Assembly (NCBI GenBank): GCA_010909165.1
Contig: MU008201.1
Span: forward strand, 186,001-250,000
Length of the DNA: 64,000 bases
From: Anthoceros angustus
Taxonomy: Eukaryota; Streptophyta; Anthocerotopsida; Anthocerotales; Anthocerotaceae
Direction of reading: 5' to 3'
Position 1 is the stretch's first letter. Every line of letters starts with the position of its first letter. This document shows, piece after piece, positions 34,086 to 46,559 of this stretch. The notes under the pieces were generated by a model. That model was not told the DNA's origin. It worked only from the letters and a program-made list of their open reading frames with translations, and did no database searches. The translations under genes and the position numbers were made by a program.

Positions 34086-37000
34086 TACTCCCTTCTCATT
34101 TGTTGGCGTCCTCGCCAACTTAGGTATAATACTTCTTGACCCTCCACCCATTGACTCGGGTTGGTAGTGGAGGCCACCTTCTTGCGTTGTCTTGATCCAT
34201 TCTTGAAGACTTGAGAACCCTATATGGCCCCATCCATCGAAGGTGGAGCTTGCCGGGAAAGTGCATGTACCTATTGTCGTACAGCAGGGCCAAGTCACCG
34301 GCAATCACCCACTCTTGCTTCCGCAACCGACTGTCATGCCATATTTTCCGTTTCGCCTGAATATCCTGCATGACGCTCAACGCCTGTTCCCTATCCTCTG
34401 TATGTTTAGCGAAGCTGACCAGGCGTTCCAGCTGACTTTCCTCTCGCCATGCGGTTAGTTTCACACGCGAGGGTGGAATTTCAAACTCAATAGGCATTCT
34501 GGGAGAATGGCCGTAGGTGAGGTAGTACGGTGTTTGTTGCGTTGTTATTTTCTCTGCGATCCTGTATGCCCAGCGGAGTGAAGCTTAAGATCCCATGCGC
34601 GTATTCCACCGTTAGCTTGTTGAGGATCCCGCACAAGAGCCCATTCGCCTTTAGTTAAGCCATTTGCCTTGGGATTATAAGGAGTCGTTTTCGTGGCGAC
34701 GTTGAAGTAGATCGTCATATGAGATATAACCGTTGACGAAATGTGACCCTCCGTCACGACAAGCTCCAAGGGACACCATATCGAGTGATAATGTTCATAG
34801 AGGAACACAGCCACTACATGGTGTGTCTACAGTGCTTGGGCTTCCACCATACGTGCAATAGTCGTAGCACGAGGATGTATTGGTTTTGTCGCGTCCTCGT
34901 TTTGGTGTATGGGACCAACAAAGTCTATTCCCCATTTCTCGAATGGCGCGGGCCAATATCGGAACCATTGGCCATTGAGTGGTTGCGACGGTTTCCCAAC
35001 CCTCGGCGGCATCGCAGCGTTTAACAAACTCCTAGCATCACGATGCATGGTTTGCCACCATGTTTCAAGCACCTTCTTGCACGTGATATGTGCAAAAAAT
35101 GTCCTCCGCTTCCCCTCGTGCATCTCCGTCGACGGATAACTGCTCCTTGTTACCCATAACTGTCCCGCCCATCCGGTCCCGATTTGTGATTGTCTTTGCG
35201 TCGTACAAGCGGACGAATAGTGCACAAACGCTACCGGGGTTTCAAAGATCCGATGGTATTTTCCCGTTTGAATTCCATCATCTCCTCGTGAGTGGGCCTT
35301 GTGTATCCGTTCTCCCTTCTCATTTCTGCCGAGCCACCATTTACCTCGCCTTATGGTCGGCCGTGCTCTAACTCGTCGCGAAGCTTCATCGGAAAATCGT
35401 CGTTTTGGTCTGTGTAACCTCCTCTGTTTCGACCTCGAAATGTAATGCATTCACATGTTTACTCCTCCTCCTGGTCTCCACCGTGAGCGTGAATTCTTGC
35501 AGTAGGATCCATCTTGCTACAAGCCGTCGTTTGTTTACCGGTGTTTGAGGCGAAGTGGTCCACATGGAAGACGAACTCGTAGGGATAGCAAATAGTGGCG
35601 AAACTTGCGAACCGAGTACACCATCCCGCGCCTCCCTCTCGGTGGTGGTATACTTCTTCTGCGTTGAGCTCCACTGCATAATAGATTGGATAATCGTGCT
35701 TCTTGTCATCCCTTTGGCTTAGAATGGTACCGATTGCATAGGAAAGCGTCTACAAACACGTGGAACTTCTTGCTTCGTCCGGTCAGTGGTCTTGTGATCG
35801 GTGGTCGAAGATCATTGAAGGCCTCCTCTCGTTTTGCGTCCATTCCCACTCTGGTCCTTGACTGTACGTGAGCTTATACGGAGAAATTCTTCACAAACCT
35901 TCGATAATAGCCTACCATTCCGAGGAATCCCTAAGCTCCTTGTGGTAGGTGGCTTGAGGCGGTAATGATTTTGACCTTATCCGGTCGACCTCTATCCCAG
36001 CAATCGGTGCCCCAACAAAATACCCTACGGCGAAATAACATTTCTCGGGATGTAGACACAATTGGTCCTGACACCGCTCCAGACATTTGCGAAGGTGGTT
36101 GAGGTGATCTTCGCTCCAAACACGCGAAGTCATCCAGGAAGACCTCCATGAAGTCCCTAGGTATTCCTTGAAAATCTTGACAACTGTCGCATGAAGGATC
36201 TGGTGCCCTGTTAATCGAGCAGCTCCGTTTAGGCATAGGTTCCCGATTGTAGTGAAGTAGGGGCCAATCACTCTCCACGAGATGATTATACCGAATACCC
36301 ATCCGAAGCAGGTAGACCATTCTCCGCAACTAAGTCCGGTATGTTGTCTATGAATGGAAGCGGGTAATGGTCTTTTTGGTCACCTTGTTTAACTTCCTCC
36401 AATCGACCCGTATCTTCTCCCTTACGCTTTTGGGACCACCACAATTGGGGCTACCCACTCGATGTCACAATAGGATATATTACGTCTGCGCAGTAAAGCT
36501 CAATTGTTCCTTTACCTTTGAATACTTTGGATTTAGCTTGTATTGCGATCCGGATCGGCACGACGCTCGAGATCAATCTTGTGCTCCCCACTCCCTCGGT
36601 ATACCCTTCATGTAGAACGTCAAAAGCAAAACGTGGATAAATTCCGCCAACATGTTTCATCCCTTTCCAAGTCGCATTCATGCTCGAAAACTTAAGGACC
36701 TTCGGGCAACACTTCCACATCCTTGACCTCATCCTCATGCCCCACTCTCTCTCCACAGCGGATGTGATCAACCCTTCCTCCATGTCTTGGTTCCTCTTCG
36801 CATTCCCCATTCCCTAATAGGTCGGAGGTAAAGCGTGAGACACCCTCCTCGCACCCTCAAGTTTGTCGTCGTCGCTCCCCGGCTCGACCACTCTACTTGT
36901 TCCTCGACCTCCGTCCCCGGTCTTCTCGGTCCACCACCGGGTTGTCAATTGTGACTCCATAGCACCCTAATAGGTTGATGGAATGGGAATATCTCTCGTA

Positions 37001-37750
37001 ATCGTCCTCTTCATCGACCACGAAATATGTGCGAATGGGAATTTCTCCTTCTCATCCTCTCCCAGAGGTATCTTGCAGAGGTGTATCCCTCCGTTTCGGT
37101 GTCTCCCTCGTATCTCGCTCCAAGTCAAACATATCCTTCCCTCCTTAATTTTGGGGTCCCGACCCGAGGTTTGAACCCACTTCCTTTCTCGCCCATTTGA
37201 AGGTGCAACGTGCCCCATACATCCATGTTCGTCCAATGAGAACCTCATACCCGGCGCTTTTTGTTTAATGACCACGTAGTCCATGAGGTGGAATGGTACC
37301 AATATGGGTTAGGACTCCGTCCTCCTCTACCTACGCGCCATTTTGGACATGTCCGGCCATAACACCTTTGATGTATGTTCTATCTCGCAACCCAAGCTTA
37401 AAGCTCCTCTCATGATGTTGACTCGACCCGAATCTAGCGGCACCTTCTTGATTACACATCCGCAATTTCTATCTCAGAGCTCCAGCGGGTCCATCATGGC
37501 CACCATATTACAAGAAGTGATTTTGCCTTGGGGTGGAAAGGTCTCTCTTCTGCCGCCTTCAATGCCCCACTGACGGTTCTTTGGCTGCATGCTGGATTGT
37601 CCCCTGAAAGTATTCAAGGCGTTATCATGAACTTTTGGTCCATGGGCCCCGTAAATTGAAAGGAACACTGACCAGCTGCTTCTCCTTGCCAACCCCATCT
37701 ATTCAAAGAAACTGCCTGTATAAGCCAAGTGGCCGTAAACAAAGATAGGT
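34086..37750 (-). mobile_element. Ty3-type element, internal region 2 (truncated)
   Basis: Internal domain directly abutting the right LTR, in the same order as region 1: integrase (34,545-35,450; FEKWGIDFVGPI near 34,920), RT (35,690-36,420; FMEVFLDDFACL near 36,130 keeps the LDD motif), then the protease/linker block (36,450-37,700; KEKFPFAHISWSMKRT near 37,020). It stops at about 37,750, before gag, where unrelated plus-strand-oriented DNA begins. It lacks the duplications seen in region 1, so it is the better guide to the ancestral layout. Frames are broken. Confidence 0.75.
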
Positions 37751-37759
37751 GGGGTGGCA

Positions 37760-40700
37760 ATAGGCGAGGAGAGTTTACTGGATGACATTTCCTCCACCTG
37801 CTATTATGCTCACGGGAGAAGCATGGACCCAGAGCGGATGGATAGGGAGAAGGTGCTGGGTGCCGGCGTACATTATGGATGCTGTGGAGGCGCGACAAAG
37901 ATACATATGTGCTATATCACACGGAGGTGATGAGCCGTTCTTGACATGTACGAGGAAGAAGTGAGGACATACGGTGCAAGGGAAGGTCGGCGGACTTTGA
38001 CGGATCCACGGAAGAAGGGCTATGACGCATGGATGGGCATCCGTGCATGACCCATGAAGTGACCGCAATCATGGATGGCCTGCGTTGCAAGTGGGCACAT
38101 AGTCACATGTGGAACAAGCGCCACCGTACAGTGGAGGCGGACAAACGCCGCGGAGTACAAAGGATAGTGCGTCCGCATAGTTTATCATGATCGACAGGGC
38201 CACGATGAAGAGGAGCGCCTCTACGGCACAGAGCAATACTCCGCGGTTCTCGGAGTATCAACCAATGTTGAAGGTTCGATGGTACGAGTGTCACCAGAGG
38301 ACAAGGCCATCCCTCGAAAGTCGTACACGGATTTGATATTGTAAACACGGAGAAAGTTTGCGCCTCTGAGGCGCTCAATCGATGGTCCGTTTGTGGCCGT
38401 AGTGAATCGCATCTTTGCATCCGGAGACGGCGGATGGTAACATAGGCCGGGCCATCGCTGCCCACACCGCCGGGGATGGAGGGATGAGGAGCGGGGAGGG
38501 AGGCATGGCGCGTGGCGGGTGGCCTAGGAACGCTGGAGGGGCACACCTTTCCGGAGAAGTGAGCAAAGTAACCAACGCCACACGCAAAACAACGTTGTCT
38601 TTAGTGTGATTCGAAGACGGCGATTGATTATCGGCATCAAGGTGCGCCCACTGCGCCCAATATGGGCAATATACTACATGCCGAATATAAAGCGTATGTG
38701 ATTACGGTGGGTGAAGTGGGAAGTGCAGAGGACGTTGATCTCTGAAACAATAAATGATGGGCCTACTTTGCCAACAATGCCTTTTCCTATGACGAGCTTT
38801 GAATTACGCCAGGCGACCATTGGCAGCAACTGCGGGAAGGCAAGCCAATGCCTTCGGCATGGGGCGATGGTGCCCGCGAGCAGGGGCAATGGCAAGGTAC
38901 CGCCGCATCAACGGAGTTTGGAGACGCCATTCTGACGCTAAGAGCACCCGCGTCGGCGTCGCCGGCATAAGCCCGTAGTGCGTGGGGAGGATGAGAGGCA
39001 AGCTCGGATCGGGCTATCTCGGTCATCCACCCGGGCACCTAACTCCGATCATGCGGCGCGCAAGAAGGCCACCTCGTCCCACAAAGGGACATCGAGAGTT
39101 GTGGGGAGAGTGGAAAATGGCGGTACCAATGGCGGTTGAGGACATAGAGACGTGGAACATCCGGCCCCGAGGCGGACTTGGAGCCTTCGTCCGTCGTTCA
39201 ACGAAGTGGATGATGATGTTTTCTTTGTCAAATGAGGTGGGTGGTTCGAGACTAGATTGAGCGAGCGTGTTCGCCATATGTAGACACGTTGATGCAATTT
39301 GTTTCGCGGACGTTGCGGTGCACCTTGGCATGCTGGCAGCTGTTCATGCAGGAGGACATATGGAGGCAGCCCATGGCAGCACGGGAGGTGGTGGCGACTG
39401 CGAGACGGCACACTGAAAGGCGTGGACGGGGCCGGGCAACCCGTGTGGGGCAGGGCCAGCGGACAGCGCCTGCGCGCGCACAAGAACTGGATGAGGAATG
39501 GCGACGACAATTCCGACATGGGGGAGGTGAATTGACAAGCGGGGAGGGCAGTGTGCACCGGCTGGATGCTGATGTTGTGGTTTGTGAGGTGGACAACGAT
39601 GCCACGGGTGACAGCCTTGATAAAAAGGCATGGCGTGAAATGGCTGAAAGAGGCCTTGCAAAACAAAGGGCGAGGAGGAAGGAATCCGATGTTGTTGTCT
39701 AGCAAGCTAGGCCTGAAGCTGCTGGCGGACAAAGGTTGTGAATGAGCTGGGTACATGGCAAGATGGCGCGGCGTTAGAGGAAAAACACAGTTAGTGAAAT
39801 CGGTGTCGGCCTTCCCGACTGGTGGTAAAGTCCAGCATAAGCCGACACTTCTGAGATGACTCGCCGCGCAACTCTCGTTGTGTGGAAGGCTGCAAAAGCG
39901 GCACACTAGAGGAAAGGGACCGGAGGGAGGAGGCGGGAAGAAGCCGAGCATGGTGGACGAGGAAGAGTGGGAAGATCTTGCGCGCGGATGCTGAAGAGAA
40001 ACGGAAAGTTTGAGCCTCAAGTATGAACTTGCAGCTAAGAGCCAAAACGGTGGATGGGGCCAAACCCTTGGGGAAAGGGAGGGGCTACTGGATGGGTGGT
40101 TCGGTTTGAGAGTAAGCATGGTAGGTACCCAACCGAAGAGGAGGCAGAATATGGGAGGCTGAAGAGGACGATCTCCATGCAACCTCTGTGGGCGGTTCGC
40201 GATAAGGGCGGTTCTGTGCCGGAGTTCCTACAGCGGGTAAGACATGGAATACATGAAAACACCCCCGAGGTTCAGGCTATTGCCAGGAGAACAAGGGAAA
40301 TGACTATTTTGTTGAATGACATGGAATTGGAGATGGATCCAGATCTGGTGGCGTTTCCGAGACGAAGGATGGAAGACAGGGGAGCCTCCACTGTTGGTGG
40401 ACGAGGTGGTGGTGTGGATGTAGAGGGGATAACTAGGAGGACAGAGGGAGTAGATTGCTTTGGGGGAGATCAGGCGAGAGACATCCTAACAGTGAATGGA
40501 AGGGGAGGGGCGGGCTTGGTGAACCATGAAGGTGGGATGGTGGAGAGTTGGGAAACAAGTGCGGGGAGGCTATCACGAGAGAATGACATCGTGGTGCCGA
40601 CGACACCACGATCACCGATGGTGATGGACCATGCATGCCGGTGATAGTGTGAATGAAGAGAGGAGCATGTATAGGAGAGGCAAGCTCGGATCGGGCTATC

Positions 40701-42265
40701 TCGGTCATCCACCCGGGCACCTAGCCACTCCGATCCGAGCGGCGCGAGAAGAAACCTCGTCCACAAAGGGACATCGAGAGTTGTGGGGGAGTGGAAAATG
40801 GCGTGGTAATGGCGGTTGAGGACATAGAGACGTGGAACATCCGGCCCGGAGGCGGACTTGGAGCCTTTAGAATCGGTTCAACGAAGTGGATGATGATGTT
40901 TGTCAAATGAGGTGGTGGTTCGAGACTAGATTGAGCGAGCGTGTTCGCCATGTAGACACGTTGATGCAATTTGTTTTGCGGACGTTGCGGTGCACCTTGG
41001 CATCTTGGCATTGCGAGGAGGACATATGGAGGCAGCCACGGGAGGTGGTGGCGGCTGCGGGCACTGCGAAGGCGTGGGCAGGCGGCAACCCGTGTGGGGC
41101 GGCCCGTGAGACGCCCTGCGAAGGATGAGGAATGGACAATTCCGGGGAGGTGAATTGACAAGCGGGAGGCGGTGTGCACCGGCCGGATCGATGTTGTGGT
41201 TTGTGAGGTGGACAACGATGCCACTGGTGACAGCCTTGATAAAAAGGCATGGCGTGAAATGGCTGAAAGAGGCCTTGCAAAAACAAAGGACGAGGAGGAA
41301 GGGAATCCGATGTTGTTCGGGTCTGAAGCTAAACTGAACTGAAAAGTGCGGACAAAGGTTGTGAATGAACTGGGTACATGGCAAGATGGCGCGACGTTAG
41401 AGAGGAAAAGGCAGTTAGTGAAATCGGTGTCGACGCCTTCGACACGGTGGTAAAGTCCAGCATAAGCCGACACTTCGCATGATTCTGCGCAGCGCAACTC
41501 GTTGTGTGGAAGCGCAAAGGCGGCACTAGAGGAAAGGGACCGAGGAGGGAGGAGGCGGGAAGAAGCCGAGCATGGTGGACGAGGAAGAGTGGGAAGATGC
41601 TGTTGCTGGCGCGGATGCGGTGAAGAAAGCGGAAAGTTTGAGCCTTGAAGTATGAACTTGACTAAGCAGAGGGGGCCAAAAGCGGTGGATGGGGCCAAAC
41701 CCTTGGGGAAAGGGAGGCCTTGTTGGATGGGTGGTTCGGTTTGAGAGTAAGCATGGTAGGTACCCAACCAGAGGAGGAATATGGAGGCAAGACGATCTCC
41801 ATGCAACCTCTGTGGTGATTCGCGGCGGTTCTGCGGAGTTCCTGAGTAAGACATGGAATACATGAAAACACCCCGAGGTTCAGGCTATTGCCGGAGAACA
41901 AGGAAATGACTATTTTGTTGAATGACATGGAATTGGAGATGGATCCAGATCGGTGGCGTTTAGGGGCGAAGGATGGAAGGCAGGGGAGCCGCCGCTGGGT
42001 GGACGAGGTGGTGGTGTGGATGTGGAGGGATAACTAGGAGGACAGAGGAGTAGATTGCTTTGGGGAGATCAGCGAGACATCCTAATGTGAATGGAAGGGA
42101 GGCGGGCTTGGTGAACCATGAAGGTGGGATGGTGGAGAGTTGGGAAACAAGTGCGGGGAGGCTATCACGAGAATGACATCGTGGTGCCGACACCACGATC
42201 ACCGATGGTGATGGACCATGCATGCTGGTGATAGTGTGAATGAAGGCAGTGTGGCGGATGTAGGG
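37760..42265 (+). mobile_element. Unidentified purine-rich repetitive element
   Basis: About 4.5 kb with G/A-rich plus strand. The clearest plus-strand protein-like segment is 40,054-40,644 (196 codons), which includes FESKHGRYPTEEEAEY, PEFLQRVRHGIHENTPEVQA and IARRTREMTILLNDMELEMD, a hydrophilic helix-rich pattern. Another open stretch is 39,289-39,702. These weakly recall the second protein of CACTA elements (Transposase_24 style), but I could not confirm it. Long antisense frames (377 and 380 codons) are Pro/Ser/Leu-rich and probably compositional. No terminal repeats were seen. Both borders are abrupt: at 37,750 against Ty3 DNA and at 42,270 against LINE DNA. Confidence 0.4.
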
Positions 42266-42271
42266 AGAGGC
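38993..42271. repeat. 1.6-1.7-kb tandem duplication
   Basis: Unit 1 (38,993-40,674) and unit 2 (40,675-42,264) both start GAGAGGCAAGCTCGGATCGG. GAGAGGC also closes unit 2 at 42,265, giving a 7-bp junction word. Unit 2 is about 90 bp shorter through scattered short deletions. Confidence 0.88.
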
Positions 42272-42274
42272 GGG

Positions 42275-45200
42275 CCACATAACGGACTTCGGGTGGGGGT
42301 GCCGCCACCATCAAGTTCCGCCATGGCCGTAGGAAGGGCGAGGACTTGGTATCACCCTGTAGTGGCTAGGCCGGTTAACGAAAGGAGGGTGCGCCAAGAG
42401 GGCAGCATCCGGTAAGCAGCGTGGTGTTGGGAGGGTGCCCGCCATCGCCCAGTGACTGAATTGCACATCAGACGGAGTTGGGGTCGGATGGAGTGACGTG
42501 GTAGTGAACGGCAGGAGGATGGAATTGAGGCGGTCCAGAAGCTCCCGATGAAGTGGGAACCAAGGGACCCCTAGAATCAGCCCCAAAGCCGAGCAATCTC
42601 CCCAATGGAAATGAAAGTAGGTAGAATCCCACCGGAGACGCACTTGGACAGCTTGACCTTCAAGCCCCACCAGAAAGCTCATGAGAGAAGAGCTCAAAGG
42701 CCTCCTTAACTTTGTCCCTGTGCCCGAGGATGTGAGAGTCCACAACAAGGGAAGACACAAGGCTGGCTGAGAAGGCGGCCTAGATAGGGCCCTATAGTGA
42801 GCAATGGCGAAGAGAGCACCCTAGGGGTCGCCTGCCCGGTTCACCGTGGCCGATTCCAAGACAGTAGACAAGAACTCAAGAGACGTCAGGCCGGTAGTAG
42901 AGGTTGGAGGACCTCCGTAGAAGCACCGACAAAAGGTATAAGGCTCCCCAACGCCGCCAAGATCCCTAAGCTCCTCAAGATGACGCTCCTAGAAATGGTA
43001 TTGAAGGCGTCTCGACATCAACTGTAAGACCACCCACCCGGGTGGGTATCAAGGCATGCCTTCACCCAAGCACCATGCACTCACCCTGAGTGGCAATGCC
43101 AAATTGAAGGGGTTGAGGTGTCAAGAAGAGAGCGGCACCGAAGTGCGGCCGAGTAGTCGCATGAAGGCTTCTCCGACCGCGAGTGGGCGCACTGAACAAA
43201 GTGGCTTGTCCATAGCGACAAGCCCGCTAGCCGCAAGAACATGGGAAATCCGGATGCCCTCACCCCGAGCCACCGCAGCCGCTGAGAAAAGAGCTCGGAA
43301 GCCGCTAGATGGATCTTCTGGGAGAAAAGGTCCCCGAGGTGTTCAAACACCATTCATGACAACCCGCGATGAAAGACGGGGTCGAGAAAGTGCCAGAGCA
43401 AAAGCCGCCTGTCCAGAGAAGGGATCCTCCGGACGAGTCGATATGTCCGGGATGGCATCCTTGGGAGCCGGATGGAGGGCACGAGGGCAACAATGGTCTC
43501 CTCGTAAGCGGGGCTAGGGGAGGTCAAGAGCCCGGCAACATGAGCATACCACCGCCAAGCGCCTTGCAACGACGCAGTTTGTTGCATTACCGGACTGCCC
43601 AACCGCCAGGATTCCGCCGAGCCTTGGCAAAGACGCAAAGCCTCCTCCTCGAGGGATGCCCACATCACCAAAGCCAAGACGGCTAGCAACTTCCCTGCAA
43701 GCCCCACCCCTAGAACACCGAAGGCACCACCGGGGGAGAAGCAGGAGAAGGCACCAAGCTAACTCGTCCTGGGGATCGAGCGCAAGGCGATCCAAGGGAA
43801 GACGGAACGCCAAACGGGCATCATCATGAAGGTGGCGGGGAAGCCTGCGGAAGATGCGCGGGCATGGAAAGCGGGTTTCAAACATCCCAAGTATGTGATC
43901 CAGCTGACCCCGCAACCATTCCCAGGAAGAGAGAGGCACCCCACGATGGACGATACTATCGACGGAGCCCTGACCTGAACCGGAGGAGGTCGCAATGTGC
44001 ACTTGGCAGCCCAAGTAGTCTGGAAATCTTTATGCATGTGCCCAATGGGGTTTCACCCCTCGACACCAGAGAGTTGAGCATGCAGGACACTCCGTGTCCA
44101 CCTGGGCCAGGAGGGTAGACCGCCCCATTGGGAAGGGTACTTAAAGAACCCGCAAACGCCAATGGAGGCGATGGCCGAGGAGGTACTGGGGACCGGGACA
44201 AACGACCCCTTTTACCGGACATACGGAGCGAGTCTGTGACGAACCCCAAAAGGCCGGCCAAGAGCTCCAGAGGGATCAGAACCCACGTAACCACCGCCAC
44301 CACCAAACTAGCGCCTGCGACCGCAACTGCAACCAAAAGTGAGAAACCACCACCACCGAACAAAATCGGGAAAAATAAATTCCCACCGCAAAGAACACAC
44401 GTGACTGGCCGCAACTCGTGGCACACTAGCGGCGAACTCACTGCCTCGGCCGTGAGTAACCGGGCTACTCGTCACGGGATCGGCGCAAGGCGATCAAGGG
44501 AAGGAGCGGACAGGCATCATCATGAAGGTGGCGGGGAAGCTGCGGAAGATCGGGCATGGGCGGGTTTCAAACATCCAAGTATGTGATCCGGTGACCCGCA
44601 ACCATTCCGGAAGAGAGAGACCCCGATGGGCGATCTTTGGGCCAGCACCGCAGCTGCAGGGGAGGTCGAATGTGCACTTAGGCAGAAGTATGAAATCTTT
44701 ATGCATGTGCCCAATGTGGGTTTCACCCCTTGACACGGCGGAGTTGAGCACGAGGCAGGACACTCCGTGTCCTTAGCGGTCCAGGAGGTGTAGAGCCCCA
44801 TTGGGAAGGTACTAAAAGAACCCATAAGCGCCCGGTCGGGCGGCAGGGGCGAGGGATCTGGGGCCGAGGGACAAACGACCCCGGCCTTACCGGACATCAG
44901 TGTGAGCTCCGTGTAAGGCGAACGGCGGCCAAGAGCTGCTGGAGAATTTGCAGCCCACCGGAACCACTGCCCCAGCGCCTTGCGCGCACTTTCATGACCC
45001 GGCGTGGGGTAGAAATCCACGACTCTAGAAAAGGCCCGAACAAAATCGGGAAAAATAAATTCCCACCGCAAAGAACACACGTGACTGGCCGCAACTCGTG
45101 GCACACTAGCGGCGAACTCACTGCCTCGGCCGTGAGTAACCGGGCTACTCGTCACGGGATCGGCGCAAGGCGATCAAGGGAAGGAGCGGACAGGCATCAT

Positions 45201-46300
45201 CATGAAGGTGGCGGGGAAGCTGCGGAAGATCGGGCATGGGCGGGTTTCAAACATCCAAGTATGTGATCCGGTGACCCGCAACCATTCCGGAAGAGAGAGA
45301 CCCCGATGGGCGATCTTTGGGCCAGCACCGCAGCTGCAGGGGAGGTCGAATGTGCACTTAGGCAGAAGTATGAAATCTTTATGCATGTGCCCAATGTGGG
45401 TTTCACCCCTTGACACGGCGGAGTTGAGCACGAGGCAGGACACTCCGTGTCCTTAGCGGTCCAGGAGGTGTAGAGCCCCATTGGGAAGGTACTAAAAGAA
45501 CCCATAAGCGCCCGGTCGGGCGGCAGGGGCGAGGGATCTGGGGCCGAGGGACAAACGACCCCGGCCTTACCGGACATCAGTGTGAGCTCCGTGTAAGGCG
45601 AACGGCGGCCAAGAGCTGCTGGAGAATTTGCAGCCCACCGGAACCACTGCCCCAGCGCCTTGCGCGCACTTTCATGACCCGGCGTGGGGTAGAAATCCAC
45701 GACTCTAGAAAAGGCCCGAACAAAATCGGGAAAAATAAATTCCCATACCATGACACATAGCATGGCGCAACTCGTAGCACGCCGGTAGGGCCCCTGCCTC
45801 TGGAGCCGTGAGCAAAACACACCATCGTCTTCCAAACTCAGCTACCACCCTACCTCCGGAGGCACGCCTACCACCGCTGGCCTTGCCTTCCCTCCTGCCC
45901 CGGCCCTCGGTAAATGCCGGCTCGCCCGCCCGCACGCAACAGCATAGCCCTGCTACCTCGCACTCGCCCTGCACTGCCCTGGCTACGACACCGCAACCGC
46001 ATCACACCGCGCCTGCAGGTACCGCCGCGCACCCTTACTGCACGGCGCCCACTCGCACCACTCTCACAGACAACGCTGCTCCTCGGCGCGCTGACTCGCC
46101 TCCGCCGCTTCGCACGATGCCTCCGACCGCCTCCCCGCGCCGCTCCGCCACCGCCGCCAAGGCCGGCACTCTCGCCGCGTTTCCTCGGCGAGCGAACCTG
46201 GCCGCATCGCGCTTCGCCTGCCGCCTGCTTCGCCTCGCCGCTGGCCTCACCACCCGCGCCGCCCGCCGCCTGCCCGCCCGCCCCGGCCGCTTCGCGCCCG
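42275..46300 (-). pseudogene. LINE-like retrotransposon with reverse transcriptase, copy 3
   Basis: Minus-strand LINE remnant with N-terminal and RT regions. Around 43,200-43,300 different frames together show VRPLAVGEAFMRLLGRT, followed at about 43,020-43,110 by QFGIATQGECMVLG and GWVVLTVDVETP, the fingers/palm part of this LINE type (compare VHPIAIGEAFLRLIS in copy 4 at 48.2 kb). Further on, GLKVKLSKC (about 42,650) fits the later palm/thumb region. Upstream (43,354-43,707) AGLLTSPSPAYEETIVAL matches the pre-RT linker. The right-hand 44-46.3 kb is coding-like, Gly/Ala/Arg-rich on minus, and contains the exact 680-bp duplication. Many frameshifts; 3' truncated at 42,270 by the unidentified element. 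Confidence 0.6.
44356..45746. repeat. Exact 680-bp tandem duplication
   Basis: Units 44,356-45,035 and 45,036-45,715 appear identical. The 30-bp word starting CCGAACAAAATCGGGAAAAA occurs at 44,356, 45,036 and 45,716. A third, older and diverged copy of part of the unit lies at about 43,785-44,140, containing CATCATCATGAAGGTGGCGG. Zero divergence over 680 bp in decayed repeat DNA means a very recent event or an assembly loop. Confidence 0.92.
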
Positions 46301-46559
46301 CGCCATGCGCCTGCCCGCGCCGCCCGCCCTCCCTCTCCTCATCCTCCTCCCGCCTGCCGCTTCCTCCTCCTCCTCACCCGCCGCTTCCTCACTGCTCACT
46401 TCGCCGCCGCCCGCCTGGCCGCCTTCCTCACCTCACCTTGCCTTGCCTTCTCTCACCTTCGCCCAGGAATCACAATACACAACTAATACTTTCCTTGGGC
46501 GTTTCCTTAACTCCTCAAGTCATACACCTCACCCCATTGGTCTATTTGATACCATTGAC

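Noticed and set aside
39049-41863. Antisense frames of 377 and 380 codons (39,049-40,182 and 40,721-41,863)
   Set aside because: Pro/Ser/Leu/His-rich and present in both duplicated copies. Their openness is explained by purine-rich DNA on the other strand, and the plus-strand segment at 40,054-40,644 looks more protein-like. Kept only as a finding, not as a gene.
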